From Xanthomonas sp. 3793 (lineage in GTDB: Bacteria; Pseudomonadota; Gammaproteobacteria; Xanthomonadales; Xanthomonadaceae), in contig NZ_JANTYU010000003.1 in the NCBI RefSeq assembly GCF_024806835.1, forward strand, positions 372,001-436,000: a DNA stretch of 64,000 nucleotides, read 5' to 3'. The translations under genes and the position numbers were made by a program. The notes below the pieces were generated by a model, which searched no databases, was not told where the DNA came from, and saw nothing but the letters and a program-made list of their open reading frames with translations. Each line of letters opens with the position of its first letter. Positions within the stretch are counted from its first letter, which is position 1. Of this stretch, positions 54,410 through 63,519 are shown in pieces.

Positions 54410-57007
54410 TCAACGCGCTGCGTCGCGGCGGTTCATTGCGGCGTCCTTGCTGCAGCGCGCGTTTTTTGCGGCGTACATCGCCTCGTCTGCGGCATGCATC
54501 AGGCTTGCCGCCTCGGCCTGGTCGCCGTGTTGCCAGGCCACGCCGATGCTGGGTTGGATCGGTAGCCGCTGCTCGCCGAACAGGGCGCCGGCGGAGGCCG
54601 CATGGCGGATGCGCTCGGCAACCCGGGCGCAGTCGGCCTTGGGCGTCTGCAGATTGTCCAGCAGCACCACGAATTCGTCGCCGGCCAGACGCGCGACCAG
54701 GTAACGGCCTTCCACCGCGCGTTGCAGGCAATGACCGAACTCCACCAGCACCGCGTCGCCGGCGCGGTGGCCGTAGGTGTCGTTGATGCGTTTGAAGCCA
54801 TCCAGATCCAGAAACATCACCGCCACCGCGCGTTGCAACTGATGCGCCTGCAGCACGGCGTTCTGCAATGCCTCGGTCCAGGCGTGGCGGTTGGGCAGGC
54901 CGGTCAGCGCATCGCGGGTGGCGCGCTCGTGCATCAGGCGGTGCAGGGTCTTGTGCGCGGTGACGTCCTGCGCCATCAGGAAAAACCCGTGTGCCTGCCC
55001 CGGCAGGCGCCGGTTTTCCGGCACCAGGGTGATCTCCATATCGCGTGCGTTGCCACCCATCTGCAACACGTGCTCGAAGCTGGCGCGCTGCCCTTGGGCC
55101 ACCTGTGCCAGTGCGGTGCATGCAGTCGCGCTGAGCGGCGCGCCCAGCAAATGCGTAATCGGCGACCCGACCAGGCTGGCCGGCTCCACGCCCAGCCAAT
55201 CGCGGTGCGCTTCGTTGGCGAACAGGCAGCGTTGGCCGGCATCGAACTGGCTGACCAGCGCCGGGGTGGCGTCGCTGATCGCGCGCAACCGCGCTTCGCT
55301 CTCGGCCAGGCGTTCGGCGGCGACATGGCGTTCGGTGACGTCCTGGATCTGCGAAACGAAATGCACCGGTGCACCGCTACCGTCGCGCACCAGCGACACC
55401 GACAGCTGCGCCCAGATCACTGCGCCTTGCTGGCTGATGTAGCGCTTGGCCAGGCTGTAGCTATCGCGCTTGCCGGCGATCAATTGCTGTACCAGCTGCA
55501 GGTCCATTTCCAGATCGTCCGGGTGGGTGATCTGCTGGAAGGTGGTGCGCAGCAATTGCTCGCGCGGGTAGCCGAGGATGCTGCACAAGGACGGATTGAC
55601 GTCGCGCCAGGCGCCATCCAGCGAGACGATCGCCATGCCCTGCGGTGCGGTTTCGAAGGCGCCGGTGAAGCGTTCGGCGGCCAATTGCGCGGCGGCCTGC
55701 GCCTGCAGTTCGGCGGTGACGTCGATGGCCATGGCCAGATAGCCGGCCAGGCCTTGCTGCGCATCGTGGATGACGTTGAAGCACAGCCGCACCCGGCGTA
55801 GCTCGCCGTTCTTGCGCACCAGGGTCCACAATTCTTCGGCCAGCACATTGCCGGCGGCGGCCGCAGCCAGTTCCACATACGCCGGTGGCGACAACGCCAG
55901 CGTGGCCATGTGACGCTCCAGCTCGGCCTGTAGGTGGAACCGCGACGGGGAGCTGCCCAGCACTTCGTCGGCCGCGTAGCCCAGCAGTTGTTCGGCACCG
56001 GGATTGAACAGCTCGATGCGCCCCTGCGGGTCGAAGGCGATGATCGCCACGTCCTGCGAGGCATCCACCAGCGCCTGCAGCCGCGCGCGCTCGGCAGACA
56101 AGGCCGCCGACGCGTCCTTGAGCTGGGTGATGTCGTGCATCACGCAGACCGCGCCCAGCGCAGTGCCCTTGTCGCCGACCACCGGGTCTGCATTGCACAG
56201 CACGCTGCGCGGAGGCTGACCGTTGGCACGGATCACCAGTTCTGCATTGCGCACGTGCTCGCCGCGCCAGGCGCGCAGCAGCGGGATGGCGTCGGTGGGC
56301 AGCAGCCGGTTGCCGTCTGCGCTGTACAGGTCGAAATGTTGCGCCCATTGCGCCGGCGGCAGCACGCGCGGGTCGGTGCCATGCCATTGCCGCGCGGCGT
56401 GGTTGAACTCGCGCAGCAGACCATCGGTGCCGCAGGCCACCACGCCGTCGGGCATGGCTTCCAGCAACATGCTCAGGGTCTGCCGCTGCGCCTGCGCATC
56501 GAGCCGGTCGCGGCGCGCTTCCAGCTGGCTGACCGCCTGCCGCGCCAGGCGGATCAGTGCCTGTTTCTGATCGTCGTCGAGTACGCGCGACTTGGTGCTG
56601 AGCGTGCACAAGGTGCCGTAGGCATAGCCTTCGCGGCCGACCAGCGGCACCCCGACATAGGAGCGCACACCGGGCGCGGCGGCCACCAACGGGTTGTTGA
56701 CGAAGCGTGGGTCGGCCTCGGCGTCAGGCACTTCCATCAACTCGGTCCCCATCACCGCGTAGGAGCAGAACGACACGCTGCGCGGCGTGCCCTCCAGGTC
56801 GGTACCGCAGTGCGCCTTGAACCATTGCCGGTCGGCGTCCAGCAGCGACACCAGTGCCATCGGTGCGCCGGTGACATGCGCCGCCAGCCAGGCGATATCG
56901 TCGAACTCGGCCTCGGCCTCGGTGTCCAGCACCCCCAGCCGGCGGACCGCGTCCACGCGCAAGGCGTCGTTGGCGGGAATCGGCACGGGCGGCAACAGGG
57001 CGGTCAT
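54410..57007 (-). CDS. GAF-PAS(x4)-GGDEF signalling protein
   Basis: An 865-residue cytoplasmic multi-sensor protein. It has an N-terminal GAF domain (about 20-165, ALVSLLDADRQWFKAHCG and YGTLCTLSTKSR), four successive PAS units (roughly 180-300, 310-440, 450-570, 575-690; for example RIELFNPGAEQLLGYAADEVLGSS and WRDVNPSLCSILGYPREQLL) and a GGDEF domain (about 700-860) with LDLDGFKRINDTYGH. The signature reads AGDEF (VARLAGDEFVVLL), a variant seen in active enzymes; an I-site RxxD is not present. It should be a redox or light/ligand-responsive c-di-GMP enzyme. The ATG at 57007 is preferred. Confidence 0.92.
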   Translation of the reverse strand: MTALLPPVPIPANDALRVDAVRRLGVLDTEAEAEFDDIAWLAAHVTGAPMALVSLLDADRQWFKAHCGTDLEGTPRSVSFCSYAVMGTELMEVPDAEADPRFVNNPLVAAAPGVRSYVGVPLVGREGYAYGTLCTLSTKSRVLDDDQKQALIRLARQAVSQLEARRDRLDAQAQRQTLSMLLEAMPDGVVACGTDGLLREFNHAARQWHGTDPRVLPPAQWAQHFDLYSADGNRLLPTDAIPLLRAWRGEHVRNAELVIRANGQPPRSVLCNADPVVGDKGTALGAVCVMHDITQLKDASAALSAERARLQALVDASQDVAIIAFDPQGRIELFNPGAEQLLGYAADEVLGSSPSRFHLQAELERHMATLALSPPAYVELAAAAAGNVLAEELWTLVRKNGELRRVRLCFNVIHDAQQGLAGYLAMAIDVTAELQAQAAAQLAAERFTGAFETAPQGMAIVSLDGAWRDVNPSLCSILGYPREQLLRTTFQQITHPDDLEMDLQLVQQLIAGKRDSYSLAKRYISQQGAVIWAQLSVSLVRDGSGAPVHFVSQIQDVTERHVAAERLAESEARLRAISDATPALVSQFDAGQRCLFANEAHRDWLGVEPASLVGSPITHLLGAPLSATACTALAQVAQGQRASFEHVLQMGGNARDMEITLVPENRRLPGQAHGFFLMAQDVTAHKTLHRLMHERATRDALTGLPNRHAWTEALQNAVLQAHQLQRAVAVMFLDLDGFKRINDTYGHRAGDAVLVEFGHCLQRAVEGRYLVARLAGDEFVVLLDNLQTPKADCARVAERIRHAASAGALFGEQRLPIQPSIGVAWQHGDQAEAASLMHAADEAMYAAKNARCSKDAAMNRRDAAR

Positions 57008-57568
57008 GGGGTGATCGGCGGGCGGCGTATGGCCAAGAAGGTAGGTCGCCCCAAGTAACGGCGAGGCGATGATCAACTTGAGCGTGTCCGGCCGGGCCCG
57101 CTTACGGCCCGCTCAACCCGTGGCGGCCGGTGCGGGAGGGCCACCGTGGCGGGACGATCGCGCCAGCCTCAGCGACCGGCCGCTACAGCCGCGCTTTGCA
57201 TGTACGCCGTGCCGGCGCGTGGCGGGGCCCGGCCACCAGCCCTTGCAGCGCCTCCGCCGGATCCCGGCGCGTCCGTGTACCGATGGCGCGCCGCCTGCAC
57301 GGCCCGGGCAAGCCAGCCGCCACGCAGGCCTTCCGGCGCACAGCACCTGCAACACCTTAGTTGCCGGGCTCCAAGGCGGGCAGCTGCCCGCTGCGGCCCG
57401 CACACATCCCATTTCACGGCGCGAACTCAGCCCAGACGAAGTTCTGTCGCCGTTTTTCGGATTTCCGGCAGCGTGCTACTGCCGCCCGCCGCCTCCGTGC
57501 CTAACAGCATTTGCGGCCTCGCCAAGCAGCCACTACCCTCGGCCGATTGTCCTGCTCTGGAGTGTCAC
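57008..57568. other. Gene-free divergent region between the GGDEF and M16 peptidase genes
   Basis: About 560 bases. One potential hairpin has 7-bp outer arms TTGAGCG (57078-57084) and CGCTCAA (57110-57116). No coding frame with a ribosome site is seen; frames running through are continuations of the M16 frame upstream of its true start. Confidence 0.45.
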
Positions 57569-60448
57569 ATGCTGCGTCCGTTGTCCTTGTTGATCGCCGG
57601 CGTGCTCGGCGCCGCTGCCGGTACCGTTCCGCCCGCCGCACAGGCCGCCCCGGCCAGCCTGTCCAAGACTACGGACAACAGCGCCATCCCCGACATCGCC
57701 TACACCCGCTTTACCCTGCCCAACGGCCTGACCGTGGTGGTGCACGAAGACCACAAGGCGCCGGTGGTGGCGGTAAGCATCTGGTACCACATCGGTTCCG
57801 GCGACGAGCCGGCCGGCAAGACCGGCTTTGCCCACCTGTTCGAGCACCTGATGTTCTCCGGTTCGGAAAACAACAAGGGCAGCTTCTTCGCGCCGCTGGA
57901 GCAGGTCGGCACCACCGACATGAACGGCACCACCTGGTTCGACCGCACCAATTATTTCGAAACGGTGCCGACCACCGCGCTGGATACCGCGCTGTGGCTG
58001 GAATCGGACCGCATGGGCCACCTGCTCGGCGCGATCGGCCAGGAAGAACTCGACACCCAGCGCGGCGTGGTGCAGAACGAAAAGCGCCAGGGCGAAAACC
58101 GCCCCTATGGCCGCGTGGACCAGAACATCCTGTCCAACCTGTTCCCGGCCAACCACCCGTACCAGCACGACACCATCGGCTCGATGGAAGATCTGGACGC
58201 GGCCTCGCTGGCCGACGTCAAACAGTGGTTCAACGACAACTACGGCGCCGCCAACACCACCCTGGTGCTGGCCGGCGACATCACCGTGGCGCAGGCGCGC
58301 GCCAAGGCCGCGCAGTACTTTGGCGATATCCCGTCCGGCAAGCCGGTGGCGCGTCAGCAGCCGTGGGTGACCCCGCTGGCGGCGCAGAAGCGTGGCGTGC
58401 AGCACGACCATGTCTCGCAGCCGCGGATCTACCGCACCTGGGCCGCGCCGCAGCTGGGCACCGACGACTTGATCCAGCTGGATCTGGCCACCACCGTGCT
58501 GGGCGGCGGCAAGACCTCGCGGCTGTATCAGCGCCTGGTCTACCAGGACAAGCTGGTCGATGACGTGTCCGCCGCGGTGCAGCCGTTCGCGCTGTCCAGC
58601 CAGGTGCAGATCCAGGCCGACGTCAAGGACGGTGTGGACCCGGCCAAGGTCGAGGCGGTGATCGACGAAGAGCTCAGGAAATTCATCGCCCAGGGCCCGA
58701 CCGCCGACGAACTTCAACGGGCCCAGGTGGCCTATCGCGCCGGCTTCGTGCGCGGGCTGGAAAAGGTCGGCGGCTTCACCGGCAAGGCGGTGCTCCTGGC
58801 CGAGGGCCAGGTCTATCGCGGCGACCCGGGCGCCTACAAGAAAGACCTGCAGCGCGGCCAGGCCGCCACCGTGGACAGCGTCAGGCAGGCCTCCGCCACC
58901 TGGTTCGGCAAGGGCGACTATCTGCTCACCGTGCTGCCGGCCGGCAAGGATTTCGACCCGGCTGCCGAAGACAAGGCAGTGGTCGCACGCGCCGCCGAAC
59001 CGGGCAAGCCGGCGCCCAAGCTCCCCGCCGCCGGCAAGTACACCGTCGCCGCCTCCAAGGTGGACCGCAGCAAGGGCGTGCCCAAGACCACCCAGTTCCC
59101 CGACCTGAGCTTCCCCAAACTGCAGCGCGGCAAGTTGAAGAACGGCATCGAGGTGATCCTGGCCGAGCGCCACACCATCCCGGTCACCCAGGTCGAGCTG
59201 CTGTTCGACGCCGGTTATGCCGCCGACCAGGGCAAGAAGCTCGGCACCGCCAGCTTCAGCGCCGCACTGATGAACGAGAGCACCGCCTCGCTGGATTCGG
59301 TGGAGGTGGCCCAGCGCAAGCAGCGCCTGGGGGCGATCACCGGCGTCGGCTGCGATCTGGATAGCTGCAGCGCCTCGCTCAATGCCCTCAACGACCAGTT
59401 GCAGCCGTCGCTGCACTTGTTCTCCGACATCGTGCGCAACCCGGCGTTCAACGCGTCGGACATCGAACGCATCCGTGGTCAGTGGCTGGCCGGCATCGCG
59501 CAGGAAAAGACCAAGCCCACCAGCCTGGGTCTGCGTGCGCTGCCGCCGCTGCTGTACGGCGACAAGCATCCGTACGGCATCCCGCTCACCGGCAGCGGCA
59601 CCGAGGCGGCGATCAAGAGCCTCGATGCCAAGGACCTGCAGGCCTTCCACAGCCAGTGGCTGCGCCCGGACAACCTGCGCATCCTGGTCGCCGGCGACAC
59701 CACCCTGGCGCAGATCATCCCGCAGCTGGATGCGGCCTTCGGCGACTGGAAGGCCCCGGCCAGCCCGCTGCCGAAGAAGAACCTGGTCGATGTGGCCGCC
59801 CAGCCCAAGCCGCGCGTGTACCTGATCAACCGGCCGGATGCGCCGCAGTCGGTGATCCTGGCGGGCCTGCTCGCACCGTCGACGAAAAGGCAGGACAACC
59901 TGGCCATCGGCGTGGCCGACGATGCCTTCGGCGGCACCTTCACCTCGCGGTTGAACATGAACCTGCGCGAGAGCAAGCGCTGGGCCTACGGTGCCGGCAC
60001 CCGCCTGATGGATGCGCAGGGCCAGCGGCCGTATCTGTTCTCCGCACCGGTGCAGACCGACAAGACCGCCGAGTCGGCCAACGAGATCCTCAAGGAGGCC
60101 CGCGCCATCGTCGGCGACAAGCCACTGACCGGCGAGGAGATCGAAAAGATCAAGAACCAAAGCATCCGCGCCCTGCCCGGCAGCTACGAAACCACCACCG
60201 CCGTGCTCGGTGCGATCGAAGGCATCGTGCAGTTCGACCGCCCTGACGACTACGTGCAGACGCTCAAGCCGCGCCTGGAAGCGATCGACCAGCCGGCCGC
60301 GCAGAAGGCCATCGCACAGATCATCAAGCCCGACGCGATGACCTGGGTGATCGTGGGCGACCTGAAGAAGATCGAGGCCCCGGTGCGTGCGCTCAAGCTG
60401 GGCGAGGTGCAGGTGCTGGACGCCGACGGCAAGCCGGTCAAACGCTGA
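57569..60448 (+). CDS. Secreted M16-family zinc peptidase (two-lobed pitrilysin)
   Basis: A 959-residue exported metallopeptidase containing two M16 halves in one chain. After a signal peptide (cleaved near AQAAP) the first half carries the inverted zinc motif HLFEH (H89, E92, H93) with the distal Glu in VVQNEKRQGEN; the second half (about 530-950, ILAERHTIPVTQVELLFDAGYAADQGKK) lacks the motif, as expected for the non-catalytic half. It degrades peptides in the periplasm. CTGGAG precedes the ATG at 57569. A hairpin follows the stop. Confidence 0.94.
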   Translation: MLRPLSLLIAGVLGAAAGTVPPAAQAAPASLSKTTDNSAIPDIAYTRFTLPNGLTVVVHEDHKAPVVAVSIWYHIGSGDEPAGKTGFAHLFEHLMFSGSENNKGSFFAPLEQVGTTDMNGTTWFDRTNYFETVPTTALDTALWLESDRMGHLLGAIGQEELDTQRGVVQNEKRQGENRPYGRVDQNILSNLFPANHPYQHDTIGSMEDLDAASLADVKQWFNDNYGAANTTLVLAGDITVAQARAKAAQYFGDIPSGKPVARQQPWVTPLAAQKRGVQHDHVSQPRIYRTWAAPQLGTDDLIQLDLATTVLGGGKTSRLYQRLVYQDKLVDDVSAAVQPFALSSQVQIQADVKDGVDPAKVEAVIDEELRKFIAQGPTADELQRAQVAYRAGFVRGLEKVGGFTGKAVLLAEGQVYRGDPGAYKKDLQRGQAATVDSVRQASATWFGKGDYLLTVLPAGKDFDPAAEDKAVVARAAEPGKPAPKLPAAGKYTVAASKVDRSKGVPKTTQFPDLSFPKLQRGKLKNGIEVILAERHTIPVTQVELLFDAGYAADQGKKLGTASFSAALMNESTASLDSVEVAQRKQRLGAITGVGCDLDSCSASLNALNDQLQPSLHLFSDIVRNPAFNASDIERIRGQWLAGIAQEKTKPTSLGLRALPPLLYGDKHPYGIPLTGSGTEAAIKSLDAKDLQAFHSQWLRPDNLRILVAGDTTLAQIIPQLDAAFGDWKAPASPLPKKNLVDVAAQPKPRVYLINRPDAPQSVILAGLLAPSTKRQDNLAIGVADDAFGGTFTSRLNMNLRESKRWAYGAGTRLMDAQGQRPYLFSAPVQTDKTAESANEILKEARAIVGDKPLTGEEIEKIKNQSIRALPGSYETTTAVLGAIEGIVQFDRPDDYVQTLKPRLEAIDQPAAQKAIAQIIKPDAMTWVIVGDLKKIEAPVRALKLGEVQVLDADGKPVKR

Positions 60449-60466
60449 CACTCGCCTGATGCCCTG

Positions 60467-60489
60467 CCCGCCTGCGCGATGCAGGCGGG
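60467..60489. terminator. 9-bp hairpin downstream of the M16 peptidase gene
   Basis: CCCGCCTGC (60467-60475) and GCAGGCGGG (60481-60489) are perfect complements around a 5-nt loop, starting 19 bp after the stop. No T-tract follows. Confidence 0.65.
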
Positions 60490-60541
60490 TGGGTGGACAG
60501 CGATGCTGCGTTGCCCGGTGCGGGACGGTTTGGGGGATTTG

Positions 60542-60585
60542 CCGGTTGATCCGGTTGATCCGGTTGATCCGGTTGATCGGTTGAT
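60542..60585. repeat. 9-bp tandem repeat, unit CCGGTTGAT
   Basis: Four exact units (60542-60577) followed by one shortened unit (CGGTTGAT). It lies in the 413-bp gene-free region (60449-60861) upstream of the GAF protein gene, about 277 bp before its start. Confidence 0.92.
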
Positions 60586-60861
60586 TGGCCGTCTGTTTCA
60601 GTGCTCGATCGAGTGATTGGCGGGCGCGCAGTCCGATCGCGCCGCTACCGGCATCGCGCCACCCCGGCTGCGCGATTGCCGGCCTGTTGCATTGACTGGC
60701 GATTGCAGCAGTACACGCCGGGCCGTGGGCGATCATCATTGCACCCCGCACGTCGCTGCATCACTTCGATCTCCAGCGGCGGCGCCCATCCTATCCACGC
60801 CACGTTATCGGCCAGTCCGTTAAGGTTGGCCGCTCTCCTCGACAGGTGTTTGGCTGATCCG

Positions 60862-61794
60862 ATGAAAGAGATGCCGACGGCAGATGAAGCCTCCCGCCAG
60901 CAGGTCCTCGATGGGTATCGCATCGTCGACAGCCTGCCGGAAGATACGTATCAGGACATCGTGCAGGTGGCCGCATCGCTATGCGATACGCCCATTGCAC
61001 TGATGTCGCTGGTGGACCGCGACCGTCAGTGGTTCAAGGCCCAACTTGGCCTGGGGCTGCAACAGACCGACCGCAGCCAGGCGGTGTGCGACCACGCCAT
61101 TCGCGACCCGAGCCAGCTGATGGAAGTGCCGGACCTGACCCAGGACCCACGGTTCCGCGATATTTCCGTGGTCACCGGCGACACCGGCGCACGCTTCTAC
61201 GCAGGCATGCCGTTGGTGACGCCCGAAGGCGTGGCGCTGGGCACCGTGTGCGTGCTCGATACCGAACCGCGCACGCTCAACGAACACCAGCGTACCGGTC
61301 TGCAGGCGCTGGCCCGCGTCACCATGCACCTGCTGGACGCACGCCAGGAGGCGTTGCATCAGGAGCGTGCCGCCATCCTGCAGCCGGCCGCGGCTGCCGC
61401 CGCGACCGCGCTGGATGCCGAGGCGCCCTACCAGCTGGTGATCCTGGAAGTGCAGGAACTGGCCGCATTGGCCGAACGCCAGAGCGAACGCCTGCTTGGC
61501 CGCAACTTGCAACAGCTCGACCAGGCATTCGCCGCACTCGTGCAGGGGCCGGGCAACAGCATCGATCGGGTCACCGACAGCGCGGAATTCATCGCCGTCC
61601 TGCGTGGCCCCGATGCCGACCGCACGCTGCAGCAGCTGCGCGACGTCGCGCAGCTGCAACAGGGGCTGGGACTGACGGTCTTGCTCGGCCACGCGCAAGC
61701 CGCCCGCGCCGACGAGCCGATCGGCCAGGTTTTTTTACGCGCGGAAATTGCGCTGAGCGCAGAGAAGGATCGCTACCGGCAGAGTCTGGCCTAG
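60862..61794 (+). CDS. GAF-domain protein with degenerate C-terminal GGDEF-like domain
   Basis: A 310-residue cytoplasmic protein. Residues 10-160 form a GAF domain clearly related to the one opening the GAF-PAS-GGDEF protein at 54.4 kb (ALMSLVDRDRQWFKAQLGLG, LMEVPDLTQDPRF). The remaining residues (about 185-310) keep the order of a GGDEF domain (LVILEVQELAALAE..., LLGRNLQQLDQAF, then DSAEFIAVLRG), but the GGDEF position reads SAEF and the metal-binding DxD is absent. It cannot be a cyclase; it may be a sensor or regulatory partner. The ATG at 60862 has no strong ribosome site. Confidence 0.85.
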   Translation: MKEMPTADEASRQQVLDGYRIVDSLPEDTYQDIVQVAASLCDTPIALMSLVDRDRQWFKAQLGLGLQQTDRSQAVCDHAIRDPSQLMEVPDLTQDPRFRDISVVTGDTGARFYAGMPLVTPEGVALGTVCVLDTEPRTLNEHQRTGLQALARVTMHLLDARQEALHQERAAILQPAAAAAATALDAEAPYQLVILEVQELAALAERQSERLLGRNLQQLDQAFAALVQGPGNSIDRVTDSAEFIAVLRGPDADRTLQQLRDVAQLQQGLGLTVLLGHAQAARADEPIGQVFLRAEIALSAEKDRYRQSLA

Positions 61795-61819
61795 GCCGCT
61801 GCTTCGCTGCCGTAGCAGT

Positions 61820-61860
61820 ACCCTCACCCCAACCCCTCTCCCGCGGGCGGGAGAGGGGCT
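61820..61860. repeat. Family C hairpin (CCCCTCTCCCG type) between convergent genes
   Basis: ACCCTCACCCCAA leader followed by a perfect 11-bp hairpin CCCCTCTCCCG-CGGG-CGGGAGAGGGG (61833-61858). It lies between two convergently transcribed genes and may end both transcripts. Confidence 0.85.
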
Positions 61861-61926
61861 CACAGTAGCGCTCGGCGGAGTGCCGTAGCGTTCCGTCGGA
61901 TTTACGCCGTAGCGCAAACGTCCCAC

Positions 61927-62985
61927 CTACCCCACCGCGCACTGCTTCAATTGCCGGTCGGCGTACCACAGCGCGCGGCGCGCCAGGTCGTAGGCACTGT
62001 CGGCCTGACGTGGCAACAGCTGTGCAGCCATCACCGGGTCGGCGCCATTGTTGAGCGCGTGTTCGGCGCGCTCCAGGTCGGACAGATGCGTGCGGACCGG
62101 CGACAGCAGCGACTTGCGCCTGGACCCATCGCAGCGTGCGCTGCGTTGTTCCAGCGTCGCCAATGCCTCGCGGATGCGGCGGCTGGCTTCGCCCTTGAGG
62201 TCGGGCAAGGTTTCGTGTGCGATCGGCGCGGCCTTGTACGCATCGCCGGTGGCTTCGCTGCCCATGTCGGCCTGATTTGCGGCCAGCGCAGGATTGAAGC
62301 GCACGTCCGGCGGCGGGCGTGCCTTGGCCACCTGCGTCTGCGGCCCGTTGAGCATGTCGTTGAACTTCTTCATGCCGCGATTCATTTCCTGCATCGCCAC
62401 GTCGCCCAGCGTGCCGTCGCTCTTCCAATCCTTGGCAAAGCGCGTGTCCTGGTACTGCACCGGGTTGACCCGCTCCATCACGTTGCGCGCCTTGCCCTGC
62501 GCGCGCGCGTCGGTCATCCCCGGCGGCACTGCGCCGCCTTGCGCCATCGGGTCCACCTTGGTGTCGAGCGGCATGCGCAGACGGCCCTCGCGGGTATACA
62601 GCTGCGCTGCCATCGATGCATCGGCCGGCGCGTTGGCGGCCGCGACCTGACGCTGCGGCGGCGGGGTGCGCGTGGGCGGCGGCGCACGACGGGCGGCCGA
62701 TGCGGAAGCGGCGCTGGCGCGTTGTTGCCGCCTGAGCTGCTCCTGCGGCGGCGGCTCGACCGGCGGCGCCGGCGGCGTCACCTGCGGACGCGGCAGGAAA
62801 TACACCTGCAGGCTTTCATCCTGCTGCACGGCCAGACGCGGAGCCGGCATGTACAGCAACAGGCACGCAAGAAAAAACAGGATGGCGCCCGTGCATGCGG
62901 CTGCAGCAACATGCGCGACAAGCGCTTCCTTCCTGCGGGTGATCACAATGCGGGAGACCGATAAGGTAAGAGACGGGCACCGCAC
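61927..62985 (-). CDS. Proline-rich, single-pass membrane-anchored protein of unknown function
   Basis: About 352 residues: a basic cytoplasmic tail (VITRRKEALVAH), one transmembrane helix (about 25-46, AAACTGAILFFLACLLLYMP), then a TonB-like proline-rich periplasmic stretch (QVTPPAPPVEPPPQEQLRRQQ, RAPPPTRTPPPQR) and a folded domain with GDAYKAAPIAHETLPDLKGEASRRIREALATLEQ and cysteines C289-region and the C-terminal QLKQCAVG. The layout resembles TonB/energy-transducer proteins, but the C-terminal TonB fold is not evident. The start is a GTG at 62985 (or 62988). I do not recognise the family. Confidence 0.65.
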   Translation of the reverse strand: MRCPSLTLSVSRIVITRRKEALVAHVAAAACTGAILFFLACLLLYMPAPRLAVQQDESLQVYFLPRPQVTPPAPPVEPPPQEQLRRQQRASAASASAARRAPPPTRTPPPQRQVAAANAPADASMAAQLYTREGRLRMPLDTKVDPMAQGGAVPPGMTDARAQGKARNVMERVNPVQYQDTRFAKDWKSDGTLGDVAMQEMNRGMKKFNDMLNGPQTQVAKARPPPDVRFNPALAANQADMGSEATGDAYKAAPIAHETLPDLKGEASRRIREALATLEQRSARCDGSRRKSLLSPVRTHLSDLERAEHALNNGADPVMAAQLLPRQADSAYDLARRALWYADRQLKQCAVG

Positions 62986-63519
62986 CACCAACCCTGGTGC
63001 GGAGCGCGCAAATCTAGCGGTCGCGGCGTTTATGCGCGTTTGAAATTCGTTGTCTGCTCGACAGGGACCAGTCGCCATTCACATTGAGCGCAGGCCCCGG
63101 CTCTACCGATCACCCATCGCGCAGCCACGGCGCGCTGGCCGGTGCCCGATGATCGGCCGGGCAGTCCCGGGCCCGGCACTGACGCAGACAAGCCGACGTC
63201 GGCACCTGCGCGCGCGCAGCGCCATCATCCGCGGGCATGTCGTCGACCTCGGCCATGCGCGCTTGCCGCTTGCCTGTCGTGCGCTGGCGCACTTCTTGCA
63301 GCGATGGCATTGGACTCAGCACGCCGGCGCGCCGCTCAAGCTGACTGGATCGGCGCCGATACGCCTGGATTGGCGCACGTTGCGGCGGCGCGCCGGATCA
63401 CCTTGCTGAATCCCGTTGTCACTGCGCGAAGTCTGCCGGCGTTGCGGCAGCGCACGCGGTCCCGCCTGCCACTTCGGTCGTTTACCATGCCTGACGCCAC
63501 TGCCCGTTCTGGAGATGCC
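62986..63519. other. Intergenic region before trehalase
   Basis: No supported gene. Open frames are arginine-rich and lack ribosome sites. It should contain the treA promoter; no distinctive motif was found. Confidence 0.4.

Noticed and set aside
57533-60751. A minus-strand frame of 1072 codons antisense to the M16 peptidase
   Set aside because: The plus strand carries a full M16 enzyme with HLFEH, signal peptide and ribosome site; the antisense frame has neither motif nor start signal.
63050-63409. 119-codon plus-strand frame before trehalase
   Set aside because: Arginine-rich, no ribosome site, no recognisable family; more likely intergenic.
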